Positions 1 to 8,134 of a stretch of 64,000 nucleotides of DNA are shown in pieces (position 1 is the first letter of the stretch; each line of letters begins with the position of its first letter). Below the pieces are notes generated by a model, which saw only the letters and a list, made by a program, of their open reading frames with translations, searched no databases and had not been told where the DNA came from. A program made the translations under genes and the position numbers. This stretch comes from Yoonia litorea (GTDB lineage Bacteria; Pseudomonadota; Alphaproteobacteria; Rhodobacterales; Rhodobacteraceae), in contig NZ_FOZM01000001.1 in the NCBI RefSeq assembly GCF_900114675.1, positions 1,426,001 to 1,490,000 on the forward strand, given 5' to 3'.

Positions 1-996
1 GCTGAAATAGGCCTGCGCGTTCTCAAACCTGACAGGCGGTGTGCCGGGGTTCGGCTGAAACGCCCCTGCCCCGATCTCCAACCGCGCGTTCAATGGTCCC
101 AACGCACCATCTTCATCCAGCACAGTGCGCATATCGGCACTGATGGGCGCGTCAATACCCTCAAGCCATGTCAAAGCGGGCGACTGCGTGGCCAGATCGC
201 TTGCCACCGCATTGTCGAGGTTGAGGCCGATCTGTGCAGCAGCACTGCCTCGCGTGCTGGTATAGGACAAGCTCACCGTGGTCACGTCAGGGCGTCCTGC
301 AAGCAAAGCAAAGTCGCCCCGCAACCGCGTTTGCCCATCCCTGAGGTCAAGTGAAAGACGACCACCATCAATGATCCAGCTCCGTCCGGCGCGCGCATCG
401 TCGAAATTGATGATCACGCCTTCGGTGGTGACACGCTCCAGCGCGGCAAGGGCCGGTATCTCAAAAACGGCGTCAAACTGTTCGAGCAACTCAGGCAGGT
501 TACGCCCCTCAGCCACATCTGATGCGCCGGTCTCGAAGGCAAACGACACCCGCCCGTCCCGCGCGCGCCTGAGGTTCACCTGCGCACCAAGCAGCCTGAC
601 CTCTTGCGGCAAAAGCTGGCGTTGCAGGATCAATCCACGCGGCGAAATAAGGCCTTCAACCACAGGGACCCGGGTCAAGGTAAGGCCATCGGCGTCTACC
701 AGCTTCGTATCGACCAACCTGACTGTCGGATGCAGATCGCGCCCGATGCGCACCGTGATCCTGCCAAAATCGAGTGCTGCGCCTGGCAGGATCTCTTCGA
801 CCCGCTCCTCCACCCGCTCTGCGATCCAGCTTGGTGCGGTAATCTCGCGGTCGATCACCATCACAGCGGCAGCGGCAAGAAACGCCAGCGGCAAAAGCGA
901 GACAACGAAAACGGCACGCAGCCAGAAGACCCAGGCAGGCATCACTTTGCGCTTGGGTGCAGGTTTCCGGGGTTCGTCGTCTGTTTCGTCTGCCAT
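1..996 (-). CDS. AsmA-like / DUF3971 family protein (5' part; C-terminus off the window)
   Basis: Reading from ATG at 996, the frame stays open for 332 codons to base 1. The start is MADETDDEPRKPAPKR, then a single hydrophobic membrane segment at about residues 24-50, then a periplasmic region with repeated short beta-rich stretches (DGLTLTRVPVVEGLISPRG, RVSFAFETGASDVAEG). This pattern is known from the large YhdP/AsmA-like DUF3971 proteins of Proteobacteria, which are anchored in the inner membrane and are implicated in lipid transport to the outer membrane. Family members usually exceed 1000 residues, so roughly two thirds lies beyond the window. It diverges from bcp with an 87-base gap. 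The family call comes from memory of the N-terminal pattern; function here is inference. Confidence 0.75.
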   Translation of the reverse strand, partial: MADETDDEPRKPAPKRKVMPAWVFWLRAVFVVSLLPLAFLAAAAVMVIDREITAPSWIAERVEERVEEILPGAALDFGRITVRIGRDLHPTVRLVDTKLVDADGLTLTRVPVVEGLISPRGLILQRQLLPQEVRLLGAQVNLRRARDGRVSFAFETGASDVAEGRNLPELLEQFDAVFEIPALAALERVTTEGVIINFDDARAGRSWIIDGGRLSLDLRDGQTRLRGDFALLAGRPDVTTVSLSYTSTRGSAAAQIGLNLDNAVASDLATQSPALTWLEGIDAPISADMRTVLDEDGALGPLNARLEIGAGAFQPNPGTPPVRFENAQAYFS

Positions 997-1083
997 CTTT
1001 TATTGATCGTCGCCAATCACTCTTTATCTTCGCCTGCCACGCACTAAAACGAAACCTACAAAACAACCCGGAGACGAAACCCA

Positions 1084-1551
1084 ATGTCACAGCCCGCCGT
1101 CGGAGACAACGCACCTGATTTCAACCTGCCACGCGATGGCGGCGAAATGGTCAGCCTATCGGATTTTTCCGGCAAGAAGGTCGTGCTTTATTTCTACCCC
1201 AAAGACGACACGCCCGGCTGCACGAAAGAGGCGATTGGTTTCACCGATATGGTTGATGCCTTTGATGCTGCCGGCGCGGTGATCCTCGGTGTCTCGAAAG
1301 ACAGCGTGACAAAGCACGATAAATTCGTGGCCAAGCACGACCTCAAGATTGCGCTTCTTTCCGATGAAGAAGGCGACGTCTGCGAACGCTACGGCGTCTG
1401 GGTCGAGAAGAACATGTATGGCAAGAAATACATGGGGATCGAACGCGCAACCTTTCTGATCGGGGCCGACGGCAAAATCGCCCAGATCTGGCGCAAGGTA
1501 AAAGTGCCGGGCCATGTCGATGCTGTTCTCGCAGCGGTCAAAGACGCGTGA
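1084..1551 (+). CDS. bcp: thioredoxin-dependent peroxiredoxin, BCP/PrxQ type
   Basis: 155 residues, the normal length for BCP. It reduces hydrogen peroxide and organic peroxides in the cytoplasm using a reactive Cys. The motif YPKDDTPGCTKEA places the peroxidatic Cys at residue 46, with the conserved Thr and Pro of the PxxxT(S)xxC site. E. coli Bcp has its resolving Cys five residues later (C50); here that position is Ile. The only other Cys is C100 in VCERYGVW, equivalent to a non-essential E. coli Cys. The protein may therefore work as a 1-Cys enzyme or use C100. The stop overlaps the GTG start of the next gene (GTGA), so the two are translationally coupled. Confidence 0.93.
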   Translation: MSQPAVGDNAPDFNLPRDGGEMVSLSDFSGKKVVLYFYPKDDTPGCTKEAIGFTDMVDAFDAAGAVILGVSKDSVTKHDKFVAKHDLKIALLSDEEGDVCERYGVWVEKNMYGKKYMGIERATFLIGADGKIAQIWRKVKVPGHVDAVLAAVKDA

Positions 1552-2369
1552 CGCTCGCAGAAATGGCCGTCGCGGTTCTGACGACCGCTGACGGTCGTCA
1601 AAAGACCGCTCTTTCAAGGAATTTCGCAGCCCAATGGCGGGCGTCCCGCGCCGCAGGGACGCCTATTGAGGTTGGCACTGCAAATCCGCCTTTGCGTCCG
1701 GCACGCCCGGAAAAACCCGAGCTACGCGACCCCCGCGACGTGCCGCACCGCAAACCGGGGTCAGAGGCGGGTCGGATCGCCTTGCTCCATGCAGTTGCGC
1801 ATATCGAGCTGAATGCGGTCGATTTGCATTGGGATATTATTGCACGGTTCAGCGGCACCCGCCTTCCGATCGGTTTCTTCGATGATTGGGTGAAAGCCGC
1901 CGATGAAGAATCCAAGCATTTCAACCTGATGTGCGACTGCCTTGAACGACTGGGCAGTCACTACGGCGCCTTGCCAGCGCATGCGGGGATGTGGCGTGCA
2001 GCAGAAGACACCTGCGATGACCTGATGGGCCGTCTTGCCGTTGTGCCCATGGTTCTCGAGGCGCGCGGTCTGGATGTTACCCCTGGCATGATCAAGATTT
2101 TCAAACAGGCCAAGCTGCCGGATGCGGTGGCCGCCCTTGAAACGATCTATGCCGAAGAAGTGCACCACGTCGCTTACGGATCAAAGTGGTTCCATTTCCT
2201 CTGCGGACGCCATGACCTTGATCCCACAGAGGTTTTTCACGGACTGGTGCGCAAGTATTTCCATGGCAACCTCAAGCCACCCTTCAACGAGGAAAAACGC
2301 GCAGAAGCAGGGATTCCGCCTGATTTCTACTGGCCGCTTGCTGGAACAGAACACGCGCGCTCAGGCTGA
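1548..2369 (+). CDS. DUF455 ferritin-like domain protein
   Basis: 273 residues from a GTG start that overlaps the bcp stop (GTGA). The sequence around residues 75-210 (ALLHAVAHIELNAVDLHWD, ADEESKHFNLMCDCLE, EEVHHVAYGSKWF) carries ExxH-type and isolated Glu/His residues typical of ferritin-like di-iron four-helix bundles, as in the DUF455 family. The biochemical role of DUF455 proteins is not established; a link to oxygen or peroxide chemistry is suggested only by the fold and by coupling to bcp. The N-terminal 60 residues are basic and proline-rich. Confidence 0.85.
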   Translation: MTLAEMAVAVLTTADGRQKTALSRNFAAQWRASRAAGTPIEVGTANPPLRPARPEKPELRDPRDVPHRKPGSEAGRIALLHAVAHIELNAVDLHWDIIARFSGTRLPIGFFDDWVKAADEESKHFNLMCDCLERLGSHYGALPAHAGMWRAAEDTCDDLMGRLAVVPMVLEARGLDVTPGMIKIFKQAKLPDAVAALETIYAEEVHHVAYGSKWFHFLCGRHDLDPTEVFHGLVRKYFHGNLKPPFNEEKRAEAGIPPDFYWPLAGTEHARSG

Positions 2370-2483
2370 CACACCGGTCGGCAGAACCTTGCTCATGTCC
2401 AGTAAATACAGGGTTTTCGCGCCGTCACATAGCAAATAGGTTGCAGCCAAACGCCCGTCTGCGTAAACCGTTGCGGGGGCCAT
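2361..2483 (-). CDS. possible 40-residue ORF (uncertain)
   Basis: Between the DUF455 gene and the M23 gene the minus strand holds an open frame from ATG at 2483 to TGA at 2361. It reads MAPATVYADGRLAATYLL and ends DMSKVLPTGVSA. The frame is also open upstream to a TGA near 2543, with a TTG start option. Composition looks protein-like rather than random, but no Shine-Dalgarno is visible and it overlaps the DUF455 3' end by 9 bases. I do not recognise a family. It could be a real small gene, a gene remnant or chance. Confidence 0.25.
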   Translation of the reverse strand: MAPATVYADGRLAATYLLCDGAKTLYLLDMSKVLPTGVSA

Positions 2484-2495
2484 GCGCGAGAGCGC

Positions 2496-3836
2496 ATGAA
2501 ATGGAAACGGGATGGGGAATTCCAAAGCTTGAGATCACGACTGACAGCGAAACTGCATGCGATGCTGGAGCGCGCCTTTCCTGAGCGCCGCCTCTTCCTG
2601 CGATCTGAGGAAGAAACACGGTTTATCCGTCTCAAACCCGAAACGCAGCTTGTCGCATGGACCGGATCAGTGCTGGTCGTCGGCTGGACCATCATCGCCA
2701 CGGCCATCCTTTTGATGGACAGCATCGGGGCTGGGAACTTCAGGGCACAAGCGCAACGCGATCAACTTGCCTACGAGCAACGTCTGAACGACCTATCGGC
2801 AGAGCGCGACGCTCGTGCGCTCGAAGCAATCGCCGCACACGAACGTTTCAGTGCTGCACTTGAGCAAATCTCGATCATGCAGTCCCAGCTTTTGCTGGTT
2901 GAGGAAAAGCGGCGCGAACTGGAACGCGGGCTTGAGACCGTGCAGGCGACTTTGCGCGATACGATGCGCGCGCGCGAAGATGCGCTTGAGCGTCTGGCAA
3001 ACCTCGAGGCTGAAGGTGGCGACACCGGGCAGACGGTTGTCTCTAGCGACGCAACTGGCACGGTCGATCTCTTGTCCACCGCCTTGGCAGAAACAGCGGC
3101 CCAGCGTGACCAGATCGCCGAAGACGCCGCATTCGCAATTACGCAGGCTGAGGAACTTGAACTTGAGTTGCGCCTGCAACAGGAACGCAACGACCAGATT
3201 TTCCGGCAGCTCGAAGAAGCCATGCTTGTCTCAGTGGAGCCACTTGACCGGATGTTCCGTGCGGCTGGCATGAACCCTGACAGATTGATTGATCAGGTGC
3301 GGCAGGGCTATTCGGGCACAGGTGGACCGCTGACACCGATTCAGTTCTCCACCCGCGGGGAAGAGCCCGATCCTGATGCATTGCGCGCGAATGCGATCCT
3401 GACGGCCATGGACCGCATCAATCTTTACCGGATTGCTGCCGAAAAAGTGCCCTTCTCGATGCCGGTGCGGTCAAACTTCCGGTTCACCTCCGGCTTTGGT
3501 CCCAGATGGGGCAGGCTTCACGCGGGAACAGATTTCGCGGGGCCAATCGGAACGCCGATCTATGCCACTGCCGATGGCGTGGTCAGTCATGCAGGCTGGT
3601 CCTCTGGATATGGGCGGCTGATCAAGATTCAGCACGACTTTGGTATCGAGACCCGGTACGCGCACCTCAATTCGATGGACGTGCGCGTCGGCCAAAGGGT
3701 CTCGCGTGGCGATCGCATTGGTGCTATGGGGAATTCTGGACGTTCGACCGGACCCCACCTTCACTACGAGGTCCGTGAAAGCGGTGACCCCGTCAACCCC
3801 ATGAATTACATAAGAGCTGGACAAGATGTTTTCTAA
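2496..3836 (+). CDS. M23 family metallopeptidase with N-terminal membrane anchor and coiled coil
   Basis: 446 residues. A membrane segment lies at about 52-74 (LVAWTGSVLVVGWTIIATAI), followed by a long Glu/Arg/Gln-rich coiled coil (about 80-245). The C-terminal LytM/M23 domain follows (about 325-435) with intact zinc motifs: HAGTDF (HxxxD) and HLHYE (HxH). M23 enzymes cut peptidoglycan cross-links or act as amidase activators in the periplasm. The start is uncertain: ATG at 2496 has a weak ribosome site, while TTG at 2529 (giving LRSRLTAKLHAMLERAFPERR) resembles the usual start in related proteins. The gene overlaps the bactofilin gene by 11 bases, a pairing known in many bacteria and consistent with a joint role in cell-shape control. 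Confidence 0.9.
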   Translation: MKWKRDGEFQSLRSRLTAKLHAMLERAFPERRLFLRSEEETRFIRLKPETQLVAWTGSVLVVGWTIIATAILLMDSIGAGNFRAQAQRDQLAYEQRLNDLSAERDARALEAIAAHERFSAALEQISIMQSQLLLVEEKRRELERGLETVQATLRDTMRAREDALERLANLEAEGGDTGQTVVSSDATGTVDLLSTALAETAAQRDQIAEDAAFAITQAEELELELRLQQERNDQIFRQLEEAMLVSVEPLDRMFRAAGMNPDRLIDQVRQGYSGTGGPLTPIQFSTRGEEPDPDALRANAILTAMDRINLYRIAAEKVPFSMPVRSNFRFTSGFGPRWGRLHAGTDFAGPIGTPIYATADGVVSHAGWSSGYGRLIKIQHDFGIETRYAHLNSMDVRVGQRVSRGDRIGAMGNSGRSTGPHLHYEVRESGDPVNPMNYIRAGQDVF

Positions 3837-4317
3837 ATCCAAAATCAACGAACCAGGGCCAAAAGCCACCGAATCCGAAGCGGACAAATCAACCGATGCG
3901 GCAAAGCCTGCTGGGTCTGATTTCAAGGCATCTGCCCCGAAGCCCAAGCCAGCAGCCTCGACATTGTCGTCTGATCTCTTGATCACTGGCAACCTCAAGA
4001 CGACCGGTGACATTCAGGTCGAAGGTCAGGTTGAGGGCGATATCCGCGCACATCTTTTGACGGTTGGTGAAGGCGCGACCATCAAGGGTGAAGTCGTAGC
4101 TGACGATGTGGTCGTCAATGGCCGCATCATTGGCCGTGTCCGCGGTCTGAAAGTGCGTCTGACCTCAACTGCGCGCGTTGAAGGTGACATCATTCACAAG
4201 ACCATCGCAATCGAAAGCGGAGCACACTTTGAAGGCTCCGTGCAACGTCAGGACGACCCGCTGTCCAACGGCTCCAAGAAGATGCCGACTGCTGCGGCGG
4301 GTGACGCAAAATCCTGA
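3826..4317 (+). CDS. bactofilin (polymer-forming cytoskeletal protein)
   Basis: 163 residues. Proline/lysine-rich flexible ends flank a central beta-helical domain (about 48-150) with repeats such as LLITGNLKTTGDIQVEGQVEGD and KGEVVADDVVVNGRIIG. This is the DUF583/bactofilin pattern. Bactofilins polymerise without nucleotide at the inner membrane and position cell-wall enzymes. The start ATG lies inside the end of the upstream M23 peptidase gene, so the pair is coupled. A terminator follows at 4348. Confidence 0.93.
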   Translation: MFSKSKINEPGPKATESEADKSTDAAKPAGSDFKASAPKPKPAASTLSSDLLITGNLKTTGDIQVEGQVEGDIRAHLLTVGEGATIKGEVVADDVVVNGRIIGRVRGLKVRLTSTARVEGDIIHKTIAIESGAHFEGSVQRQDDPLSNGSKKMPTAAAGDAKS

Positions 4318-4347
4318 TCGCCATCTCATCGGAAACAGTATTGAACT

Positions 4348-4372
4348 GGGCGTCCTCTCGGGCGCCCTTTTT
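4348..4372. terminator. terminator between convergent genes
   Basis: GGGCG/CGCCC stem with a 10-base loop followed by TTTTT on the plus strand. It ends the M23-bactofilin operon and lies just beyond the stop of the convergent DUF2189 gene. The same GGGCG..CGCCC-T design recurs after lon. Confidence 0.7.
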
Positions 4373-4375
4373 CGT

Positions 4376-5122
4376 TCAGGACAATGCCTTGCGGTAGATG
4401 TGCCATGTGGCGTGACCCAACACCGGCAAGACGAACATCAGCCCCAAAAACCACGGCAGCAATGCGGCCAACGACAGGATCGCAATGATGGCAGCCCAGA
4501 GCCACATCACAACAAGATTCTCTTTGACGCATTTCAGGCTCACCAGCATGGCAGTGACAAAATCAACCTCACGGTCCAGAACCAAAGGCAGGCTCACGAC
4601 TGTCAGCGCGAAGAGCAGGAAGGCCAGCACCGCACCCACCGCAAGCTCCACAGCAATCATGGTCAAACCATTCGGTGTCAGAAAGGCCTCAAAGCTCTGA
4701 CTGACGTTGGTCATGGTGGAGAGGCCCATAAACAGCGCAAAGATCATGTGCGCCAGAAAGGTCCAGAACAGAAAGTAGATGACGATAATCGCGCCCAGCC
4801 AAGGCAGTTGTCGCGTGCGTTCCTGCCAGACGATTCCCAGAACGCCGGGCCAACTGAGGTCTTGTCCTTTTTCAAGTCGTCTGCTGACCTCGTAAAGGCC
4901 AGCGGCCGCGAATGGTGCAATCAGCGGAAAGCCTAAAGATGTCGCAAGCGTCCATGTCACATGCCCTGCCCCGACCCAGAGCATCACAAACCCGCCGACC
5001 ACATAGACCGCGCTGAAGAATAGACCGAACTGCGGTGCGGCGAAGAAGTCCCGCATTCCCGCCTTCAGCGCGCTGCGGATATCGGCAAATTGGACGGTGT
5101 TGATTGATACCTGTTCAGCCAT
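4376..5122 (-). CDS. DUF2189 integral membrane protein
   Basis: 248 residues with about six hydrophobic segments (for example FGLFFSAVYVVGGFVMLWVG, LGAIIVIYFLFWTFLAHMIF and a C-terminal pair around LWAAIIAILSLAALLPWFLG). The N-terminus (INTVQFADIRSALKAGMRDFF) and overall layout match the DUF2189 family of proteobacterial inner-membrane proteins, whose function is unknown. Its ATG lies 8 bases inside the end of the upstream amidase gene, so translation is probably coupled. Confidence 0.85.
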   Translation of the reverse strand: MAEQVSINTVQFADIRSALKAGMRDFFAAPQFGLFFSAVYVVGGFVMLWVGAGHVTWTLATSLGFPLIAPFAAAGLYEVSRRLEKGQDLSWPGVLGIVWQERTRQLPWLGAIIVIYFLFWTFLAHMIFALFMGLSTMTNVSQSFEAFLTPNGLTMIAVELAVGAVLAFLLFALTVVSLPLVLDREVDFVTAMLVSLKCVKENLVVMWLWAAIIAILSLAALLPWFLGLMFVLPVLGHATWHIYRKALS

Positions 5123-6500
5123 CCTTGTTCTCCCCGCTGTGCCAAGCCTGGCCCAATTGCAACACGGTCAGATCATCACCGCGTCGTCCGGCCAATTGCA
5201 AGCCCATTGGTCGTGAAGATGCCAGCGGCACCCCCAGGCACGGAAGGCCGATCAGACTGACCGGCACGACAACTTCCATCCAGCGATGGTAGCTGTCCAT
5301 GCTGACCCCTCCGATTTCACGGGGCCAATCCCACGCGACAGGAAATGGGAAACACTGAGCAGTTGGCAGGATGAAGGCGTCAAACTGATCGAATAACGCC
5401 GCCGCAGCGCGGAACCAGTCTGACCGGATCGCACTCGCCCGTTGGATCTGCGCACCGGTCAGGGCCAACCCGCGTTCGATCTCCCAGATCGCTTCGGGTT
5501 TGAGCTGATCGCGATGTGAAGGTGTGTGGTAAAGCGGGGATAAAGATGCCGCGACAGCCCAAGACCGTAACGTTGTCCATGCCTCCCACAGGGACTCCAC
5601 CGGGAAGGGTGGCGCGACATCGGACACAATGCACCCCAAATCGCGGAAACGTGCAAGTCCCGATTCAGCGGCTTCAATGACCCCTGCTTCCATCGGCAAC
5701 GCACCACCCCAATCGCCAAGCCAGGCAAGCGTCTTCCCGCTGACGCCAGACGAAATTCTCTCCTCCATCGGCTGATGAGAAAGACCAAGAGGCTGACGTG
5801 GATCAGACCCCGCCTGCACATCCAGCAGCAGTGCCACATCCTGCGGGCAACGCCCCATCGGTCCGTTGGTCGAAAGCTGGTGCAGGAAAAGATCGCCCAC
5901 AGGCTCTGAAGGGACCAGCCCCCACGTCGGGCGCAAACCGTATACACCATTCCATCCTGCAGGGTTGCGCAAGCTGCCCATCATGTCGGACCCATCCGCC
6001 AGCGCGACCATCCCGGTAGCAAGCGCGACCGCCGCACCTCCTGACGATCCCCCCGCCGAACAGCCCTCGACCAGGGCGTTTTCCGTCGCGCCAAAAACGG
6101 GATTGAAGGTATGGCTGCCAAGCCCGAATTCCGGGGTATTGGTTTTGCCGATGACGATCGCACCCGCATCCTGCATTCGCTGCACCATAATGTCGCTTTT
6201 CGGCGCCGGTTTACCTGCAAAGACGGATGAGCCCATCGAGGTTGGCAATCCACCGACATTTGCCAGATCCTTCACCGCGATAGGCAATCCATGCAGCCGC
6301 CCGCGTCGCGGGCTGGTATCGGCTTTGCGCGCTTCCTCCATCAGTTCCGCTTCATCGCGCAGGGACACGATGGCATTCTTCTGAGGGTTCACCTGCGCAA
6401 TCCGGCGAAGCGTCGCCTCCATAAGCTCACCGCAACTGATTTCGCCAGCCGCCAGTTTTGTAATGAGTGCGTGGGCATCAAGATCAAGAAAGTCATCCAT
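5115..6500 (-). CDS. amidase signature family enzyme
   Basis: 461 residues from ATG at 6500. The amidase-signature Ser-cisSer-Lys triad is visible: K77 (GLPIAVKDLA), S152 (GGSSGGAA) and S176 (DMMGSLRNPAGW). These enzymes hydrolyse amides, including indoleacetamide and aryl amides; the substrate cannot be told. It is not GatA in context, since gatB and gatC are absent. An in-frame TTG at 6566 would add 22 residues, but the ATG start aligns better with the family and avoids overlap with the upstream gene. Confidence 0.88.
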   Translation of the reverse strand: MDDFLDLDAHALITKLAAGEISCGELMEATLRRIAQVNPQKNAIVSLRDEAELMEEARKADTSPRRGRLHGLPIAVKDLANVGGLPTSMGSSVFAGKPAPKSDIMVQRMQDAGAIVIGKTNTPEFGLGSHTFNPVFGATENALVEGCSAGGSSGGAAVALATGMVALADGSDMMGSLRNPAGWNGVYGLRPTWGLVPSEPVGDLFLHQLSTNGPMGRCPQDVALLLDVQAGSDPRQPLGLSHQPMEERISSGVSGKTLAWLGDWGGALPMEAGVIEAAESGLARFRDLGCIVSDVAPPFPVESLWEAWTTLRSWAVAASLSPLYHTPSHRDQLKPEAIWEIERGLALTGAQIQRASAIRSDWFRAAAALFDQFDAFILPTAQCFPFPVAWDWPREIGGVSMDSYHRWMEVVVPVSLIGLPCLGVPLASSRPMGLQLAGRRGDDLTVLQLGQAWHSGENKDG

Positions 6501-6555
6501 ACTGGCATCCAACCGCCCAATGCCTCGTTTTGCAACAAAGGCTTTGCCTATCGCC

Positions 6556-6948
6556 TTAGTCAGCAAGCCTTTGGGCGATGGCGTCGAACACCACTTCTGA
6601 CCAAAGCGGATAAATCTCGCCGCGGTAGTCGGGTTTGCCCGACCATGTCAGATGCACCAGATAGAAGATGTCCTTTTGCGCGCTGTCCCATAGCAGCACA
6701 TCATCGCTTGCCTTTGCGGTAGCGACGACAACGCCGCTTGTCTTGAGACGCGACAAGGGATGGGCGGGACCCATCTCTCGACGGAAATCATAGGTGAACG
6801 CGCGCCGGGTTTGTGGCGGAAGTTCCGCCCAATCAGCCGGCAGAACAGCTTTCAGATCAGGCATTGGGCTCGTGTCGGGTAACGCGACACGGGCCAAAGC
6901 ACGCTTGTATTTGAAATCGGCAAACGCCCTGAGGAGCTTACTCCGCAT
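6556..6948 (-). CDS. conserved hypothetical protein downstream of prfB
   Basis: 130 residues. The ATG at 6948 sits within the last codons of prfB (ATGCGGAGTAA), so translation is coupled to RF2. There is no signal peptide or membrane segment. The sequence is a compact cytosolic-looking domain with aromatic-rich C-terminal stretches ([20 protein letters not shown]). I do not recognise a domain name. A longer frame starting at 7050 exists but overlaps prfB by over 100 bases and is less likely. Confidence 0.7.
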   Translation of the reverse strand: MRSKLLRAFADFKYKRALARVALPDTSPMPDLKAVLPADWAELPPQTRRAFTYDFRREMGPAHPLSRLKTSGVVVATAKASDDVLLWDSAQKDIFYLVHLTWSGKPDYRGEIYPLWSEVVFDAIAQRLAD

Positions 6949-8062
6949 TCGCCTCGGCGCGGCTCTTGCCAGAAACGTCCAAGGCAAGCGTTGCCGCCAT
7001 GAAGGCATCAAGATCACCGTCGAGTACACCCTTTGTATCGGATGTCTCATAGTTCGTCCGCAAGTCCTTCACCATTTGGTAGGGTTGCAGCACATATGAC
7101 CTGATCTGATTACCCCAGCCAGCATCGCCAGCATTCTCATGGGCTTCGTTTACAAGCGCAGAGCGCTTATCAAGCTCGATCTGGTAAAGCCGCGATTTCA
7201 GCGCCTTCAAGGCGATGTCACGGTTCTGATGCTGCGACTTCTCAGAGCTGGTGACCACAATCCCTGTGGGATTATGCGTGATCCGCACAGCAGAATCGGT
7301 GGTGTTGACGTGCTGTCCGCCCGCCCCCGAAGAGCGATAGGTATCAATCCGGATATCTGCAGGATTGACCTCAATCTCGATATTGTCGTCCACGACCGGA
7401 TAGACCTTCACAGATGTGAAGGACGTGTGGCGCTTGGCTGCACTGTCGAACGGCGAAATGCGCACAAGACGGTGGACACCGCTTTCAGACTTGAGCCATC
7501 CGTAAGCGTTATGCCCGCTGATCTTGTAGGCAGCAGATTTGATACCAGCTTCGTCACCTGGCTGCTCTGATTGCAGCTCGACCTTGTAGCCCTTTTTCTC
7601 GGCCCAACGCACATACATCCGCGCCAGCATGTTGGCCCAGTCGCAACTTTCGGTGCCACCAGCACCGGCGTTGATTTCAAGGAAGGTGTCGTTGCCGTCC
7701 GCCTCGCCGTCAAGCAGGGCCTCCAGCTCTTTCTCGGCGGCCTTAGCTCTCAGGGCTATCAAAGCTGCTTCGGCTTCTGCGACGACGTCAGTGTCGTCTT
7801 CCATCTCGCCAAGCTCGATCAGTTCAACATTGTCAGACAGCTCTTGCTTGATGCTCTCGTAGCTTTGCATGGCATCGACAAGAAGCTGCCGCTCGCGCAT
7901 CAGCTTTTGCGCGGCCTCCGGATCATCCCACAATGTAGGGTCCTCGACACGCGCGTTGAATTCCTCAAGCCTGTGCGGCGCGGTGTCGTAATCCATCCGC
8001 TGCGCAAGAAGCGAAAGCGACTTTTCAATCGCCTCGACTGTATTTTCGGTTTCCGCGCGCAT
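6938..8062 (-). CDS. prfB: peptide chain release factor 2
   Basis: 374 residues, full length for RF2. The GGQ peptidyl-hydrolysis motif is in [16 protein letters not shown] and the UGA-recognising SPF tripeptide is in [11 protein letters not shown]. The N-terminal helical domain starts at residue 1. The reading frame is continuous, so the programmed +1 frameshift (CUU UGA C near codon 25) that controls prfB in E. coli is absent here, which is common in alphaproteobacteria. The stop overlaps the start of the next small gene. Confidence 0.97.
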   Translation of the reverse strand: MRAETENTVEAIEKSLSLLAQRMDYDTAPHRLEEFNARVEDPTLWDDPEAAQKLMRERQLLVDAMQSYESIKQELSDNVELIELGEMEDDTDVVAEAEAALIALRAKAAEKELEALLDGEADGNDTFLEINAGAGGTESCDWANMLARMYVRWAEKKGYKVELQSEQPGDEAGIKSAAYKISGHNAYGWLKSESGVHRLVRISPFDSAAKRHTSFTSVKVYPVVDDNIEIEVNPADIRIDTYRSSGAGGQHVNTTDSAVRITHNPTGIVVTSSEKSQHQNRDIALKALKSRLYQIELDKRSALVNEAHENAGDAGWGNQIRSYVLQPYQMVKDLRTNYETSDTKGVLDGDLDAFMAATLALDVSGKSRAEANAE

Positions 8063-8134
8063 CAGCCACCCTTGTCTGCTTTGTCATTGCGTGAAAGCTG
8101 TCTTACAGCCCGCTTTCGACAGCCACAAGCGGGG

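Noticed and set aside
4178..4936. Plus-strand frame of 252 codons running from the bactofilin gene through the terminator
   Set aside because: Crosses a terminator and is antisense to the DUF2189 membrane protein; the translation is Gln/His-rich and shadow-like.
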